Below, one piece after another: positions 1 to 8,275 of a DNA stretch of 36,022 nucleotides; within the stretch, counting starts at the first letter, position 1, and each line of letters begins with the position of its first letter. The notes beneath the pieces are model-generated. The model saw nothing but the letters and a program-made list of their open reading frames with translations, was not told where the DNA came from and made no database searches. Position numbers and translations under genes: made by a program. The stretch is from an uncultured Clostridia bacterium (GTDB lineage: Bacteria > Bacillota > Clostridia > Christensenellales > CAG-314), in contig CANPXV010000003.1 in assembly GCA_947586855.1 (NCBI GenBank), positions 88,274 through 124,295 of the forward strand, in the 5' to 3' direction.

Positions 1-162
1 AGCGACGGCCAGCGCAACGAGTACCGCTTTTCCTCCTCCAAGCAGTTGCAAAGCCGCCCGATAGTGGGCTACGGCAAGCTGTTCAGGGTGGAGTTGTCGG
101 CCGCAGCCCTGCCCAAGTTGCTGCAAGTTACCGCCCGCACCACAAAGGGGGTGAAGTCATGA
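1..162 (+). CDS. 3' end of an unidentified protein gene (partial)
   Basis: The first reading frame is open from the window edge to a TGA at 160-162 and gives the last 53 residues of a protein, ending in ARTTKGVKS. The tail is basic and soluble-looking, with no recognisable motif. Its stop overlaps the start of the next gene in an ATGA junction at 159-162, which indicates translational coupling and probably a shared role with the coiled-coil protein downstream. The function cannot be told from this fragment. Confidence 0.7.
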   Translation, partial: SDGQRNEYRFSSSKQLQSRPIVGYGKLFRVELSAAALPKLLQVTARTTKGVKS

Positions 163-1094
163 CGACATTTTCCCCCGAGCAGACGGCCTATCTGGACGAA
201 GTGTACGCCAAGCTGAAAAAGCGCATCATCGATGTGGACGAAAAGTACAGTCTGGTGGCGGGCGAGCCTCATCTCGACATGCCCGATAGCCTCAATCTGG
301 TCAAATTGGTGTTCACACCCAAGTCCCCTACGGAGCTTTCCTCCATTGCCGAGCAGCGCATTGCGCCCCAGATGCTGTCCAAGCAGCGCAGCGTGGACAG
401 CGCCTACTCGTCCAAATTGAAAAGCCTTTCGCAGCAAAAGGACAAGATCAACAACGACACCTTCGACAAAATGGACGCCGCCGCAGCCGATTTCGAGCGG
501 GAAAAGGCGGAGATATTGCGCAAGGTGATAGACAACGGCCTGTATTTTTCCACCGTGGCCAACAAGTACAACGACCTCGCCTCCAAGCGCTACTCCGAAA
601 CGCTTGGCCAACTCACCGACGACAACAAACAGCGTCAAAAGGCCATTGCGCAGCAGCAAACGGACGCCGAGCAGCTGTACAACGAGCAGTGCCAATCCCT
701 CCAAGAGGAACGGACCGCCCGCATCGCCGACGCCTACCAAAAGCTGACGGAGGAGCAAAGGGAAGAACGCACCGCCATCGAAAAGTACAACAACACTCTG
801 GAAGAAAAGGAGCAGAAGTATCAAGCCTCCAAGGCCAAGGCCTACGAGACGGCCCGCCGTGCCGAAGTCACCCGAGCATTGGAAAGCGCCAAGATTTACT
901 CAGAGCTGGGCGAAGTGGGATTCAGAAGAATGATCGAAAGCGAAAAATATTCTCTGTGCATAGACGCCTTTGTACCCCTCAACCGCAGCGAAGCGCAGTA
1001 CATCTTGTCGCTGGACAGTTTTTTGCAGAGCCACCTCGGCACCTACTACGACGCCTTTGTCGATTGGTGCAACACCGTCCTTGCCAACTCCTGA
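159..1094 (+). CDS. Coiled-coil-rich hypothetical protein
   Basis: This is a 311-residue protein that I do not recognise. It has no signal peptide or membrane segment. Residues of about 70-235 are rich in Glu, Lys, Gln, Ala and Arg with heptad-like spacing (for example QQQTDAEQLYNEQCQ), so a long coiled coil is likely. The N-terminal 65 residues and C-terminal 75 residues look globular. The ATG at 159 overlaps the TGA of the preceding gene by four bases, so the two are probably translated together. A strong hairpin terminator follows at 1117-1154 and ends this transcription unit. The role is unknown; a scaffold or assembly partner for the upstream product is only a guess. Confidence 0.75.
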   Translation: MTTFSPEQTAYLDEVYAKLKKRIIDVDEKYSLVAGEPHLDMPDSLNLVKLVFTPKSPTELSSIAEQRIAPQMLSKQRSVDSAYSSKLKSLSQQKDKINNDTFDKMDAAAADFEREKAEILRKVIDNGLYFSTVANKYNDLASKRYSETLGQLTDDNKQRQKAIAQQQTDAEQLYNEQCQSLQEERTARIADAYQKLTEEQREERTAIEKYNNTLEEKEQKYQASKAKAYETARRAEVTRALESAKIYSELGEVGFRRMIESEKYSLCIDAFVPLNRSEAQYILSLDSFLQSHLGTYYDAFVDWCNTVLANS

Positions 1095-1116
1095 CTCCGT
1101 TTGCGCAAAAATCATT

Positions 1117-1154
1117 GCCGCCTTGTCGCTTTGCCGACGGGGCGGCGCATTTTT
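1117..1154 (+). terminator. Intrinsic terminator after the coiled-coil gene
   Basis: The arm GCCGCCTTGTCG (1117-1128) pairs with CGACGGGGCGGC (1135-1146) in a 12-bp stem with two G-U pairs and a 6-nt loop. Three bases later comes a run of five T (1150-1154). Confidence 0.8.
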
Positions 1155-1167
1155 GTATGCCAAACAG

Positions 1168-1196
1168 TTGAAAAATAATATATTTTATTGTATAAT
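1168..1196 (+). promoter_or_regulatory. Sigma-A promoter for the membrane-protein pair
   Basis: TTGAAA at 1168-1173 and TATAAT at 1191-1196 are separated by 17 nt. The predicted start point is near 1203, about 36 nt before the ATG at 1239. This also rules out the TTG at 1188 as the start of the following gene, because it lies inside the -10 region. Confidence 0.8.
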
Positions 1197-1238
1197 GTAT
1201 CCAACAAAAGAGGTCGTGCGGCGTTTCGCACAAAAAAT

Positions 1239-2069
1239 ATGAGGTATCAAAGCAAATCATCGGTTGCCTATATGTTCCGCAACATTTTGCGGCTGTGCTA
1301 TGTGTCGTTGCCTGCGGCGCTGTTGATGGCGTTTGCTGCGCACATGTATCGTCCCACGCAGGAGGTGGCGTTGTTCATCGATCTGGTGCAGGGCAACATC
1401 ACCATGGATAGCTACCCCTCGACGTTGCTAAACAGCCTCACCCTTTTGCGATACGGAAAGTATTGGTGGATATTTCTCATCTCGATATTGGTGCTGGCCT
1501 TTGCCGCCGCCTTGTTGGTGGTCAAGATAGACAGGCACATGCGCACGGGGCAAATGCCCATTTTGCCCATACGTCGCATGCTTGGCATCTATCCGTTGAT
1601 GTTGCTGTATGTGGTGTGCACCGTGGTGCTTAGCGAGCTGGGCACTTTGGTGGTGGTGGGATTGTCTCTGCTTATGCGCTTTGTAGGCAATGCCACAGCG
1701 ATAGTGTCGGTGGTGCTGGCGCTTGTGTTTGCGGTGAGGGTGCTGGTGGCCTACCTGTTTGGGCTGCTGATCATTGCCTTCCCCCTCAAATATGGCGAAA
1801 ACTACCGTTTCAACAGAGCGTTGTCCTATTCCGCCCGCATCATGTTCCGCAAAAAGCGTGTTGTGTGGGGCGTGGCGCTGCTCTATCCCGTGTGCCGCAT
1901 GCTGATGTTGACCGTGGCCTACTTTGCCCAGCCCTATCTGCTGGATCTGTTGGTATATGCGGTGGTGTTTTTCTTCGCCGTCAGCTATGTGCCCTGCCTA
2001 AGCTACAAGCAGTACTACGACGACGTCGGCGGAGAGCGCAGGGACGTCGGGCAGATAATGTTCGGTTGA
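1239..2069 (+). CDS. Polytopic membrane protein of unknown function
   Basis: This 276-residue protein has about six hydrophobic segments (roughly residues 17-37, 74-93, 113-135, 145-185, 212-232 and 235-258). Basic stretches such as FRKKR sit between helices. I see no catalytic or transporter signature. I chose ATG 1239 because an in-frame TTG at 1188 lies inside the promoter's -10 box; the ribosome site is weak. The next gene starts 11 nt after the stop and encodes a membrane protein of similar size and design, so the two are likely a co-transcribed pair, perhaps a hetero-oligomer. A distant relation to small DUF624/DUF975-like membrane families is possible but not shown. Confidence 0.7.
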   Translation: MRYQSKSSVAYMFRNILRLCYVSLPAALLMAFAAHMYRPTQEVALFIDLVQGNITMDSYPSTLLNSLTLLRYGKYWWIFLISILVLAFAAALLVVKIDRHMRTGQMPILPIRRMLGIYPLMLLYVVCTVVLSELGTLVVVGLSLLMRFVGNATAIVSVVLALVFAVRVLVAYLFGLLIIAFPLKYGENYRFNRALSYSARIMFRKKRVVWGVALLYPVCRMLMLTVAYFAQPYLLDLLVYAVVFFFAVSYVPCLSYKQYYDDVGGERRDVGQIMFG

Positions 2070-2080
2070 GGAGGTAGCGC

Positions 2081-3043
2081 ATGATAAAACCGCTTGTTCT
2101 GGCCGCCTACAATTGGAAGGTGCTGCTCAAATCGATAGCCTATCAGGTGCTGTTGCTGGCGCTGATTGTGGCGCTGGGCTACCTTGTTTTCGGCAATCTG
2201 GTGGACGAAGTTATCGTCGTCGTGCGAGAAAATCACCTGAACGAGTTCCTCTCGCAAACCTTCAACAGCATTGTCGGGGGCACATTCGACAGCGAAACGT
2301 TCTCCGCTCAGCTAAGCAAGCTGATAGACAATATCCGCAACTCCATATCTTCGCTCAAATTGCCATTTGGCGGGGTGGGCTTGTCCTACCTGCTGTTTTT
2401 GGTGATATTTGTGGTGTACCGCATATTCGTGTCCCTCACCGACGTGGCCGCCGCCTGCCAGCTGGAAGAATTTATGACCAGCAATGCCGAGCGCCCCTTC
2501 ACTTGGTTCGTCATCAAAAAGCAAGGCGCCACCTGGAAGTTTGTGTTGCTGCAAACGGCCTTTGCGTTGCCCATGGATATACTTATCATCAGCGGCTGCG
2601 TAGGTTTTTACCTGCTGTTTTTGTTGGCGTTCAGTTGGTGGACGATCATACCCGTTGCGGCGATAGGCATGCTGTTTTATGTGATGCGCCAAACGCTGTT
2701 TGCCTACACTTTGCCCAGTGTGGTGTGCAAGGATATGCCCACGCACATAGCATTCAGGCAGGGCCTTGCCCGTGCGCCTATACGTTTTTGGCAGGTATTT
2801 TGGAAGTTGCTTGTGGTGATGACGCTTATGCTGGCGATAAGCTTGGTGTCGGTGCTGTATATCGACAACCCCATCGCCAAGACGGTTGCTTCCACCGTGC
2901 CCAACTTCATTTTGTTCTTCTACATGAAGTGCATCAACATGGTAGAGTACTTCCGCTTTGACAACCGTCCCTTCTTCTACAAACGCATGGATATCGAGGG
3001 CACGGACAGATACCTCCGCAAGCAGGCCAAGCGCAGCAAATAG
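2081..3043 (+). CDS. Polytopic membrane protein, second of a pair
   Basis: This 320-residue integral membrane protein has about six hydrophobic segments (near residues 16-38, 103-120, 150-175, 180-200, 235-258 and 268-285). A polar, probably extracytoplasmic stretch lies between the first two (about 40-100). The tail is strongly basic (YLRKQAKRSK) and probably cytoplasmic. The start is well supported by GAGGAGG a few bases upstream. It follows the preceding membrane-protein gene by 11 nt and shares its promoter at 1168-1196. No family is recognised with confidence. The two may be diverged paralogues, since both end with a TM cluster followed by an aromatic/charged tail. Confidence 0.75.
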   Translation: MIKPLVLAAYNWKVLLKSIAYQVLLLALIVALGYLVFGNLVDEVIVVVRENHLNEFLSQTFNSIVGGTFDSETFSAQLSKLIDNIRNSISSLKLPFGGVGLSYLLFLVIFVVYRIFVSLTDVAAACQLEEFMTSNAERPFTWFVIKKQGATWKFVLLQTAFALPMDILIISGCVGFYLLFLLAFSWWTIIPVAAIGMLFYVMRQTLFAYTLPSVVCKDMPTHIAFRQGLARAPIRFWQVFWKLLVVMTLMLAISLVSVLYIDNPIAKTVASTVPNFILFFYMKCINMVEYFRFDNRPFFYKRMDIEGTDRYLRKQAKRSK

Positions 3044-3208
3044 CTTGCACAACGTACAAACGACATCAATGGGCGATGGGGATATTGTTCCTTGTCGCCT
3101 TTTGCACCTACAAGACTTTTTGACCGCCCTTTTGGGCACAATCAAACCGTCGGGCCGATTTTTTCGCCGCCCGACAACAAGAATTTTAACTGATTTAGAG
3201 GAATTTGA

Positions 3209-5203
3209 ATGAAAAATAAGCAAACAAAGACGCAAAATGCGTCCAATGCGTCCAACGCCAAGCCTCACAGCAAGACATTCGGCGCCAAACAAAACAACAC
3301 GGCGGCGCAACGCCCCTCTGCGGCCAAGCGACCCGCCAAGCAATCTGCAACAACTGCCGAGCGACCCAACAAAAAGGCCGCCCCGCAAACCGCCGCCAAG
3401 CGCAACGGTTCATCGACAAATGCCAAGCGCAACATCGCCCCGCAAAAAACTGCCTCCGCAAGCGCCAAGCGCAACGCCGCACCCAAGGCCGCCCCTCGCA
3501 AATCCGGCACGCAGCAAACGGCTGCCGCCCGCAAGGACAGGCACGTGCAGCCCAAAGGCAAGCTCAAAGTCATCTTCTTGGGAGGCGTGGGCGAGATAGG
3601 CAAAAACATGACCGCCTTCGAGTACGGCGACAGCATCGTGGTGATAGACGTCGGGATGTCCTTCCCCGGGACGGATATGCCGGGCGTGGACGTGGTGATA
3701 CCCGACGTGACCTACCTATCCGACAACCGAGACAAGATCAAGGGCATATTGCTCACCCACGGGCACGAGGACCACATCGGCGCATTGCCCTTTGTGGTAG
3801 AAAAGTTGGGCGGCCGCATAGACGTTTACGGCACCAAGCTTACCCTCGCCCTGGCCGAGAACAAACTTGTGGAGCACAACGTCGCCGACAGGGTCAATCT
3901 TGTGGCCGTTTCCGACCGCAGTGTAGTCAGTCTGGGGGCGTTCACAGCGGAGTTTATCCACGTTTCGCACTCGGTGGCGGGCAGCGTGGCGATATGTCTG
4001 CGCACGCCTGTGGGCACGGTGCTGCACACGGGCGACTTCAAAGTGGACTACACGCCGCTGGGCAACGAGATAATGAACCTCAACCGCTTTGCCGAGATAG
4101 GCAAACAGGGCGTTTTGTTGTTGATGAGCGAGTCCACCAACGTCGAAAAGCCCGGCTACACCCTCAGCGAATCCACCGTGCAGGAGACTCTCAACAAAAT
4201 TTTCGGCGAGGCCAAGGGGCGCAGGCTGATCATCGCCACGTTTGCCTCCAATGTGGATAGGTTGGGCATGATCATCGATTTGGCCAAAACCTATCGCCGC
4301 AAGATAGCCCTTTCGGGCAAATCTATGAACAAGTACATCGAGACGGCCGTGCGAGTGGGCACAATGTCCATCGACCCCAACATGTTTGTGGATATCGACA
4401 AGGTCAATTCCGTCGAGGACGGCAAGCTGGTGATACTGTCCACGGGCAGCCAGGGAGAGCCTATGTCGGCGCTTACCCGTATGGCCGACGGCGAGTTCAA
4501 CAAGGTAACTGTGGGCGCCAACGACACGATCGTCATATCCGCCAACCCGATACCCGGCAACGAGCGGGACGTCTACACCGTGATAAACAAGTTGTATCGT
4601 CTGGGTGCAAACGTGGTGTATTCGGCGCTTAGTGCGGTGCACGTTTCGGGGCACGCCTGCCAGGAGGAGCTGAAACTTATCTACACCTTGGTCAAGCCCA
4701 AGTACTTTATCCCCGTGCACGGCGAGTATCGTCACCTCAAACAGCACGCCATGCTGGTGGAGAACCTCAAACACAAAAAATCCAACATCATCATTCCCGA
4801 TATCGGCGACGTGGTAGAGCTGGACGCAACCACATTTAGGGTGAGCGGCGCCGTGCCCTGCGGCAGCGTGATGGTGGACGGCCTGGGCGTGGGCGACGTG
4901 GGCAACTCTGTGCTGCGGGACAGGCTTTCTCTGGCCGAAGATGGCATCTTGGTGTGCGTGATGACCATCGACAAGCACAGCGGCAAGCTGCTTTGCCCGC
5001 CGGAGATTGTCTCCAAGGGGTGCTTTTTCAACGACGGCGCCAACACCGTCCCCGACGAACTGAAAAAACTTGTGCTGGCCGAGTGCGCCGATTTCAGCAA
5101 TGCGGGCGCCCTCAAAGCCGCCGTGCAAAAGGCCGTGCGGCACTATTTCAGGGTGACGCTCAAACGCAATCCCACCGTGCTGCCCATCGTGGTGGAGGTG
5201 TAG
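3209..5203 (+). CDS. rnj: Ribonuclease J with long basic N-terminal extension
   Basis: This is a metallo-beta-lactamase/beta-CASP ribonuclease, predicted to act in mRNA turnover and rRNA 5' maturation by 5'-exo and endonucleolytic cleavage. The core begins near residue 117 (KLKVIFLGGVGEIGKNM). The zinc motif HGHEDHIG starts at His184, and later metal and substrate motifs include HTGDFKVD, STNVEKPG, SGHACQEEL and IPVHGEYRH. The core of about 550 residues is typical of the family. The first 115 residues are extra: low-complexity Ala/Lys/Asn/Pro/Thr with AKRN recurring three times, probably disordered and RNA-binding. AGAGGA precedes ATG 3209. The 165-nt gap upstream has one small inverted repeat (GTCGGGC 3149-3155 / GCCCGAC 3169-3175) without a T-run. 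Confidence 0.95.
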   Translation: MKNKQTKTQNASNASNAKPHSKTFGAKQNNTAAQRPSAAKRPAKQSATTAERPNKKAAPQTAAKRNGSSTNAKRNIAPQKTASASAKRNAAPKAAPRKSGTQQTAAARKDRHVQPKGKLKVIFLGGVGEIGKNMTAFEYGDSIVVIDVGMSFPGTDMPGVDVVIPDVTYLSDNRDKIKGILLTHGHEDHIGALPFVVEKLGGRIDVYGTKLTLALAENKLVEHNVADRVNLVAVSDRSVVSLGAFTAEFIHVSHSVAGSVAICLRTPVGTVLHTGDFKVDYTPLGNEIMNLNRFAEIGKQGVLLLMSESTNVEKPGYTLSESTVQETLNKIFGEAKGRRLIIATFASNVDRLGMIIDLAKTYRRKIALSGKSMNKYIETAVRVGTMSIDPNMFVDIDKVNSVEDGKLVILSTGSQGEPMSALTRMADGEFNKVTVGANDTIVISANPIPGNERDVYTVINKLYRLGANVVYSALSAVHVSGHACQEELKLIYTLVKPKYFIPVHGEYRHLKQHAMLVENLKHKKSNIIIPDIGDVVELDATTFRVSGAVPCGSVMVDGLGVGDVGNSVLRDRLSLAEDGILVCVMTIDKHSGKLLCPPEIVSKGCFFNDGANTVPDELKKLVLAECADFSNAGALKAAVQKAVRHYFRVTLKRNPTVLPIVVEV

Positions 5204-5387
5204 CTGCCTCAACTGCGGCCGATGCGAGATTTTTGCCAACAGGCGGTGATCGCAGCGTTTTTTCGTTGTTATTTGCAGGTTGCCCCTGCCGATAAAACGT
5301 CTCCCGCTCCTGTTTTAGCTGCAAATTTTGTCGAAAAACATCAAAATTTGTCCCTTTTGCCCGTTTTTTGGGCACAACACGCAACAA

Positions 5388-5969
5388 ATGACCCTCGAAG
5401 AACTCAAACAATACGCCCGCCAACGCTACATACCCGTCATGTTGGACGACACTCGGCGGCTGCTGTTTCAAACGGTGCAGCGGTGCGCCCCTCGCCGCAT
5501 TTTGGAGATAGGCACGGCGATAGGATACAGCGGCATCGTCATGCTGTCGGCAAGTCCGCAGGCCGTGCTCAACACTGTGGAGCTCAACGAAACCTCGGCC
5601 GCCCTTGCCCGCAGCAACTTTGAGGAGTGGGGCATGTCGCAGCGTGTCAACATCTTTGTGGGCGACGCACGCGAGATCGTCCCCCAGCTTACGGGCAGCT
5701 ACGACTTTATATTTTTGGACGGTCCCAAGGGGCAGTACGAGCACTTTTTCCCCTATCTGTGCGACCTGCTCTGCTCGGGCGGCACGCTGGTGTGCGACAA
5801 CGTTTTGTACAAGGGATTGGTGGAGCACCTTCCCGACAAGCGCCACAAGCACATCACCGTTGCGCGCAACATGAGGGCATTTTTGGACGAGCTGATGTCG
5901 GGCGACCGCTTCGACACGCAGCTGCACCGTATAGGCGACGGCGTCACCGTCTCGGTGAAAAAGTACTGA
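5388..5969 (+). CDS. trmR: SAM-dependent O-methyltransferase, TrmR (YrrM)-like
   Basis: This 193-residue class I methyltransferase has the SAM-binding motif ILEIGTAIGYSG at residues 38-49, the acidic strand-2 residue in VELNE, and FLDGPKGQY in the metal/substrate region of the caffeoyl-CoA-type O-methyltransferase fold. Bacillus TrmR/YrrM methylates 5-hydroxyuridine at tRNA position 34 to 5-methoxyuridine. I chose ATG 5388 because MTLEELKQYARQRYIPVM matches the usual N-terminal helix. An upstream in-frame TTG at 5328 would add 20 residues unlike the family. The next gene is a U32 protein, the partner that makes the hydroxyl group, which supports the tRNA role over a small-molecule one. Confidence 0.85.
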   Translation: MTLEELKQYARQRYIPVMLDDTRRLLFQTVQRCAPRRILEIGTAIGYSGIVMLSASPQAVLNTVELNETSAALARSNFEEWGMSQRVNIFVGDAREIVPQLTGSYDFIFLDGPKGQYEHFFPYLCDLLCSGGTLVCDNVLYKGLVEHLPDKRHKHITVARNMRAFLDELMSGDRFDTQLHRIGDGVTVSVKKY

Positions 5970-6183
5970 TTTTCCCCTCCCCCCCCGCAGCGGCGGTGCA
6001 AGCAGTTGTAGGTGTTTGGATAAATCAAACAAAAATATGATTGTGTTGCAGGCTTGGACGGGATAGATTGTGCGGTGAGATAGAGTACGTTTTTCCCAAA
6101 AATTCCCACTTGTTTTTTCCCTTCTTCTGTGGTGAGGCGGGTTGGTGAAATTTTTTGTCGCCGCAACCGAAAGCCCCGTTTTG

Positions 6184-6251
6184 CACCTCAACTATATCGG
6201 AAATCGGCGTTTTGTAGAATACTATGTCACACATAATATATCAAAAACGCC
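6184..6251. repeat. AT-rich palindromic dispersed repeat, copy 1
   Basis: GGCGTTTT (6206-6213) pairs with AAAACGCC (6244-6251), and the inner arms ATACTATG / CATAATAT surround the loop TCACA, giving an imperfect hairpin of about 20 bp. The block CCTCAACTA...TCG.AAATCGGCG just upstream is shared with the copy at 16148-16213. The rest of the 336-nt gap (5970-6305) between the methyltransferase and U32 genes shows no open frame or clear promoter. The U32 ribosome site AAGGA lies at 6290-6294. Confidence 0.7.
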
Positions 6252-6305
6252 TCAAAAACCCCATTTTTGCCACAAATAAGCCCATTTTCAAGGAAAACTA
6301 ATCCC

Positions 6306-7556
6306 ATGAACAACTCGCAAAAAACAGCCCTATCTGCCCCCGTTCGCCCCCTGCCCGAACTGCTTGCGCCCGCAGGCGACTTTGAAAAATTGCAAACGGC
6401 GCTGCACTTCGGCGCAGATGCAGTGTATCTTGCGGGCAAGCGTTTCGGTCTCAGGGCCTTTGCCGACAACTTCTCCGACGAGGAGATCGTGCAGGCGGTG
6501 CAGCTTTGTCATGCGCAGGGCGTCAAGGTGTACGTCACGCTCAACATTTTCGCTTCAGAGTCGGACTTTGCCCTGCTGCCTGATTTTTTGCAACTGTTGC
6601 AGTCGGCAGATGCGGACGCCGTGCTTGTCAGCGATCCCGGGGTGTTCGATTTTGTACGCACCCACAGCAGCCTGCCGATACACATCTCCACGCAGGCCAA
6701 CACAACCAACAAGTATGCGGTGCGCCATTGGGCCAACCTCGGTGCGCAAAGGGTGGTGCTGGCCCGAGAGGTGCCCCTCGACGAGATCCGCCTGATCGCC
6801 GCCGCCTGTCCCAACGTGCAGTTGGAGTGTTTTGTGCACGGCGCCATGTGCGTCAGCTATTCCGGCCGCTGCCTGATGTCCAACTATCTTGCCCACCGCA
6901 ACAGCAACCGCGGCGAGTGCGTGCAGGCCTGTCGCTGGGCGTGGCAGGTGCGAGAGGTCAGCCGAGACGATTGGATGCCCGTCGCCGAGGACGAGCGAGG
7001 CACCTACATATTCAACAGCAAGGACCTCAACATGCTTGCCCACCTGCCCCAACTGATAGACGCCGGCGTCAGCTCGCTCAAAATCGAGGGCCGCATGAAG
7101 TCTCCCTTCTATGTGGCAACGGTGGTGTCGGCCTACCGACGTGCGCTGGACGCCATTGCCCAAGGCACCTTCGACGAGGCGCTGGTGGACATTTTACAGG
7201 CGGAGCTGAACAAGGCCTCTCACCGAGACTACACAACGGGTTTCTATTTTGCCGACGAGCAGTCCCGTCAGTGCTACGACAGCAGCAAGGCGGCCGAGCA
7301 GTACAAGTTTGTCGCCGTGGTCAGGGCCGTGCACGATGACGGCACCGTCACGGTGGAGCAGCGCAACAAATTTTGCGTGGGAGACCGGCTGGAAGCGCTC
7401 ACTCTCGGCGATGATTGCGGCAAGCGTTTTGCCGTGCAGTATGCGCTGGACGAGCAGGGCCGCAACGTGGATATATGCAACAAAGTGTGCCAACTGCTCA
7501 CCATCAATTGCCCGCTGCGCCTCACCGTCGGCGACATTTTGCGCAAACAGATATAA
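6306..7556 (+). CDS. trhP: U32 family peptidase-like protein, probable tRNA hydroxylation protein TrhP
   Basis: This 416-residue protein carries the U32 signature: LLAPAGDFEKLQTAL near the N-terminus and, around residues 175-215, ECFVHGAMCVSYSGRC, then MSNYL...NRGECVQACRW, containing the conserved cysteines. U32 proteins TrhP/YegQ and YrrN/YrrO carry out prephenate-dependent formation of 5-hydroxyuridine at tRNA position 34. Older annotations call them collagenase-like proteases. The ATG at 6306 has AAGGA upstream; an in-frame earlier start would add an unrelated 13-residue leader. Its place just after a TrmR-like gene mirrors the B. subtilis yrrM-yrrN-yrrO cluster and strengthens the tRNA assignment. 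A terminator hairpin follows at 7600-7624. Confidence 0.88.
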   Translation: MNNSQKTALSAPVRPLPELLAPAGDFEKLQTALHFGADAVYLAGKRFGLRAFADNFSDEEIVQAVQLCHAQGVKVYVTLNIFASESDFALLPDFLQLLQSADADAVLVSDPGVFDFVRTHSSLPIHISTQANTTNKYAVRHWANLGAQRVVLAREVPLDEIRLIAAACPNVQLECFVHGAMCVSYSGRCLMSNYLAHRNSNRGECVQACRWAWQVREVSRDDWMPVAEDERGTYIFNSKDLNMLAHLPQLIDAGVSSLKIEGRMKSPFYVATVVSAYRRALDAIAQGTFDEALVDILQAELNKASHRDYTTGFYFADEQSRQCYDSSKAAEQYKFVAVVRAVHDDGTVTVEQRNKFCVGDRLEALTLGDDCGKRFAVQYALDEQGRNVDICNKVCQLLTINCPLRLTVGDILRKQI

Positions 7557-7558
7557 AA

Positions 7559-7583
7559 TTATCCGACCAGACGCACCTCGCAC
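7559..7583 (-). repeat. GC-rich dispersed hairpin repeat, inverted copy
   Basis: Read on the - strand this is GCGAGGTGCGTCTGGTCGG followed by ATAA. It matches the 3' half of the copy at 22429-22478 and resembles the copy at 20661-20706. It begins three bases after the trhP stop, like the other copies that sit just behind stop codons. Confidence 0.55.
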
Positions 7584-7599
7584 CTTTCCTATGCAGATA

Positions 7600-7624
7600 A
7601 AGCCGCCCAACAAGCGGCTTTTTT
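7600..7624 (+). terminator. Terminator between convergent trhP and dapB
   Basis: AAGCCGC (7600-7606) and GCGGCTT (7614-7620) form a 7-bp stem with a 7-nt loop, followed by T residues to 7624. The - strand reads into only a short T-run, so termination of dapB is less certain. Confidence 0.8.
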
Positions 7625-7630
7625 GTTGCA

Positions 7631-8275
7631 TTAAACTTTGCTTAGGTGCTGTTCCGCCAGCTTTTCCGCTTGCAGCAGTGCGCCCTTGGCAAAAATTTCG
7701 GCGTTTTCCGCCTGGTGCGTCAAGGTGACGCTCTCTCCCTCGGTGGCAAAAATCACGCTATGCCGCCCAAAATTGCTGCCGCAGCGCAGCGAGTGGACGG
7801 TCACCCTGCCAAAACTTTTGCCCTCGCATGCGGCCGACGCCAACATCTTGGCCGTTCCGCTGGGGGCGTCCGCCTTGCCCTTGCGGTGGATCTCCACAAT
7901 TTCGCAGTCCCAACCGTCCGCCAGATTTGCCGCCAACTGCGTGATTTGCCGCAGCAGCTCCACCCCGACGGAGAAATTGGCCTTTGCCACCACGGGCAGC
8001 CGTTTGCCAAGCTCGTCGATTTGCCGTTGTTGCGCCTCGTTCCGTCCCGTCACGCCCGTCACCAAAGGGCAGTTGTGGCGCAGACAAAACTCGCACACGT
8101 CGCTTGTGGCCGCCGCACAGGAGAAGTCTATCACCACGTCGCACTCCCCGTCGAAGTCCGCCGCCGCAATGCACCCCTCGCCGATGTCAATTGCCAACGT
8201 TTTGTGGCGTTTTGCCGCCAGCTCCATCACCTTTTTGCCCAGACGCCCCTTTGCGCCGAACACAGCCACCGTCAC
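7631..8275 (-). CDS. dapB: 4-hydroxy-tetrahydrodipicolinate reductase
   Basis: This enzyme catalyses NAD(P)H-dependent reduction in the diaminopimelate/lysine pathway. The 214-residue product has the dinucleotide motif GAKGRLGKK at residues 7-15, VIDFS, VTGVTG, ANFSVGVELL and the substrate loop with DAPSGT at 136-141. It is shorter than the roughly 270-residue E. coli enzyme but in range for compact Firmicute versions. The usual EIHH pair is EIHR here: catalytic-type His130 is kept, the next His is Arg131, and Lys134 is kept. The GTG at 8275 overlaps the dapA stop as GTGA, with GAGGAGG seven bases upstream. This beats an in-frame GTG at 8299. It is the third gene of asd-dapA-dapB. Confidence 0.93.
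   Translation of the reverse strand: MTVAVFGAKGRLGKKVMELAAKRHKTLAIDIGEGCIAAADFDGECDVVIDFSCAAATSDVCEFCLRHNCPLVTGVTGRNEAQQRQIDELGKRLPVVAKANFSVGVELLRQITQLAANLADGWDCEIVEIHRKGKADAPSGTAKMLASAACEGKSFGRVTVHSLRCGSNFGRHSVIFATEGESVTLTHQAENAEIFAKGALLQAEKLAEQHLSKV

Noticed and set aside
1188-1238. Upstream TTG start for the membrane protein at 1239
   Set aside because: It lies within the -10 region of the promoter, upstream of the predicted transcription start.
3716-5239. A 507-codon - strand frame opposite the RNase J gene
   Set aside because: Its His/Gln/Gly-rich composition is typical of antisense reading of a GC-rich gene; RNase J on the + strand is unambiguous.
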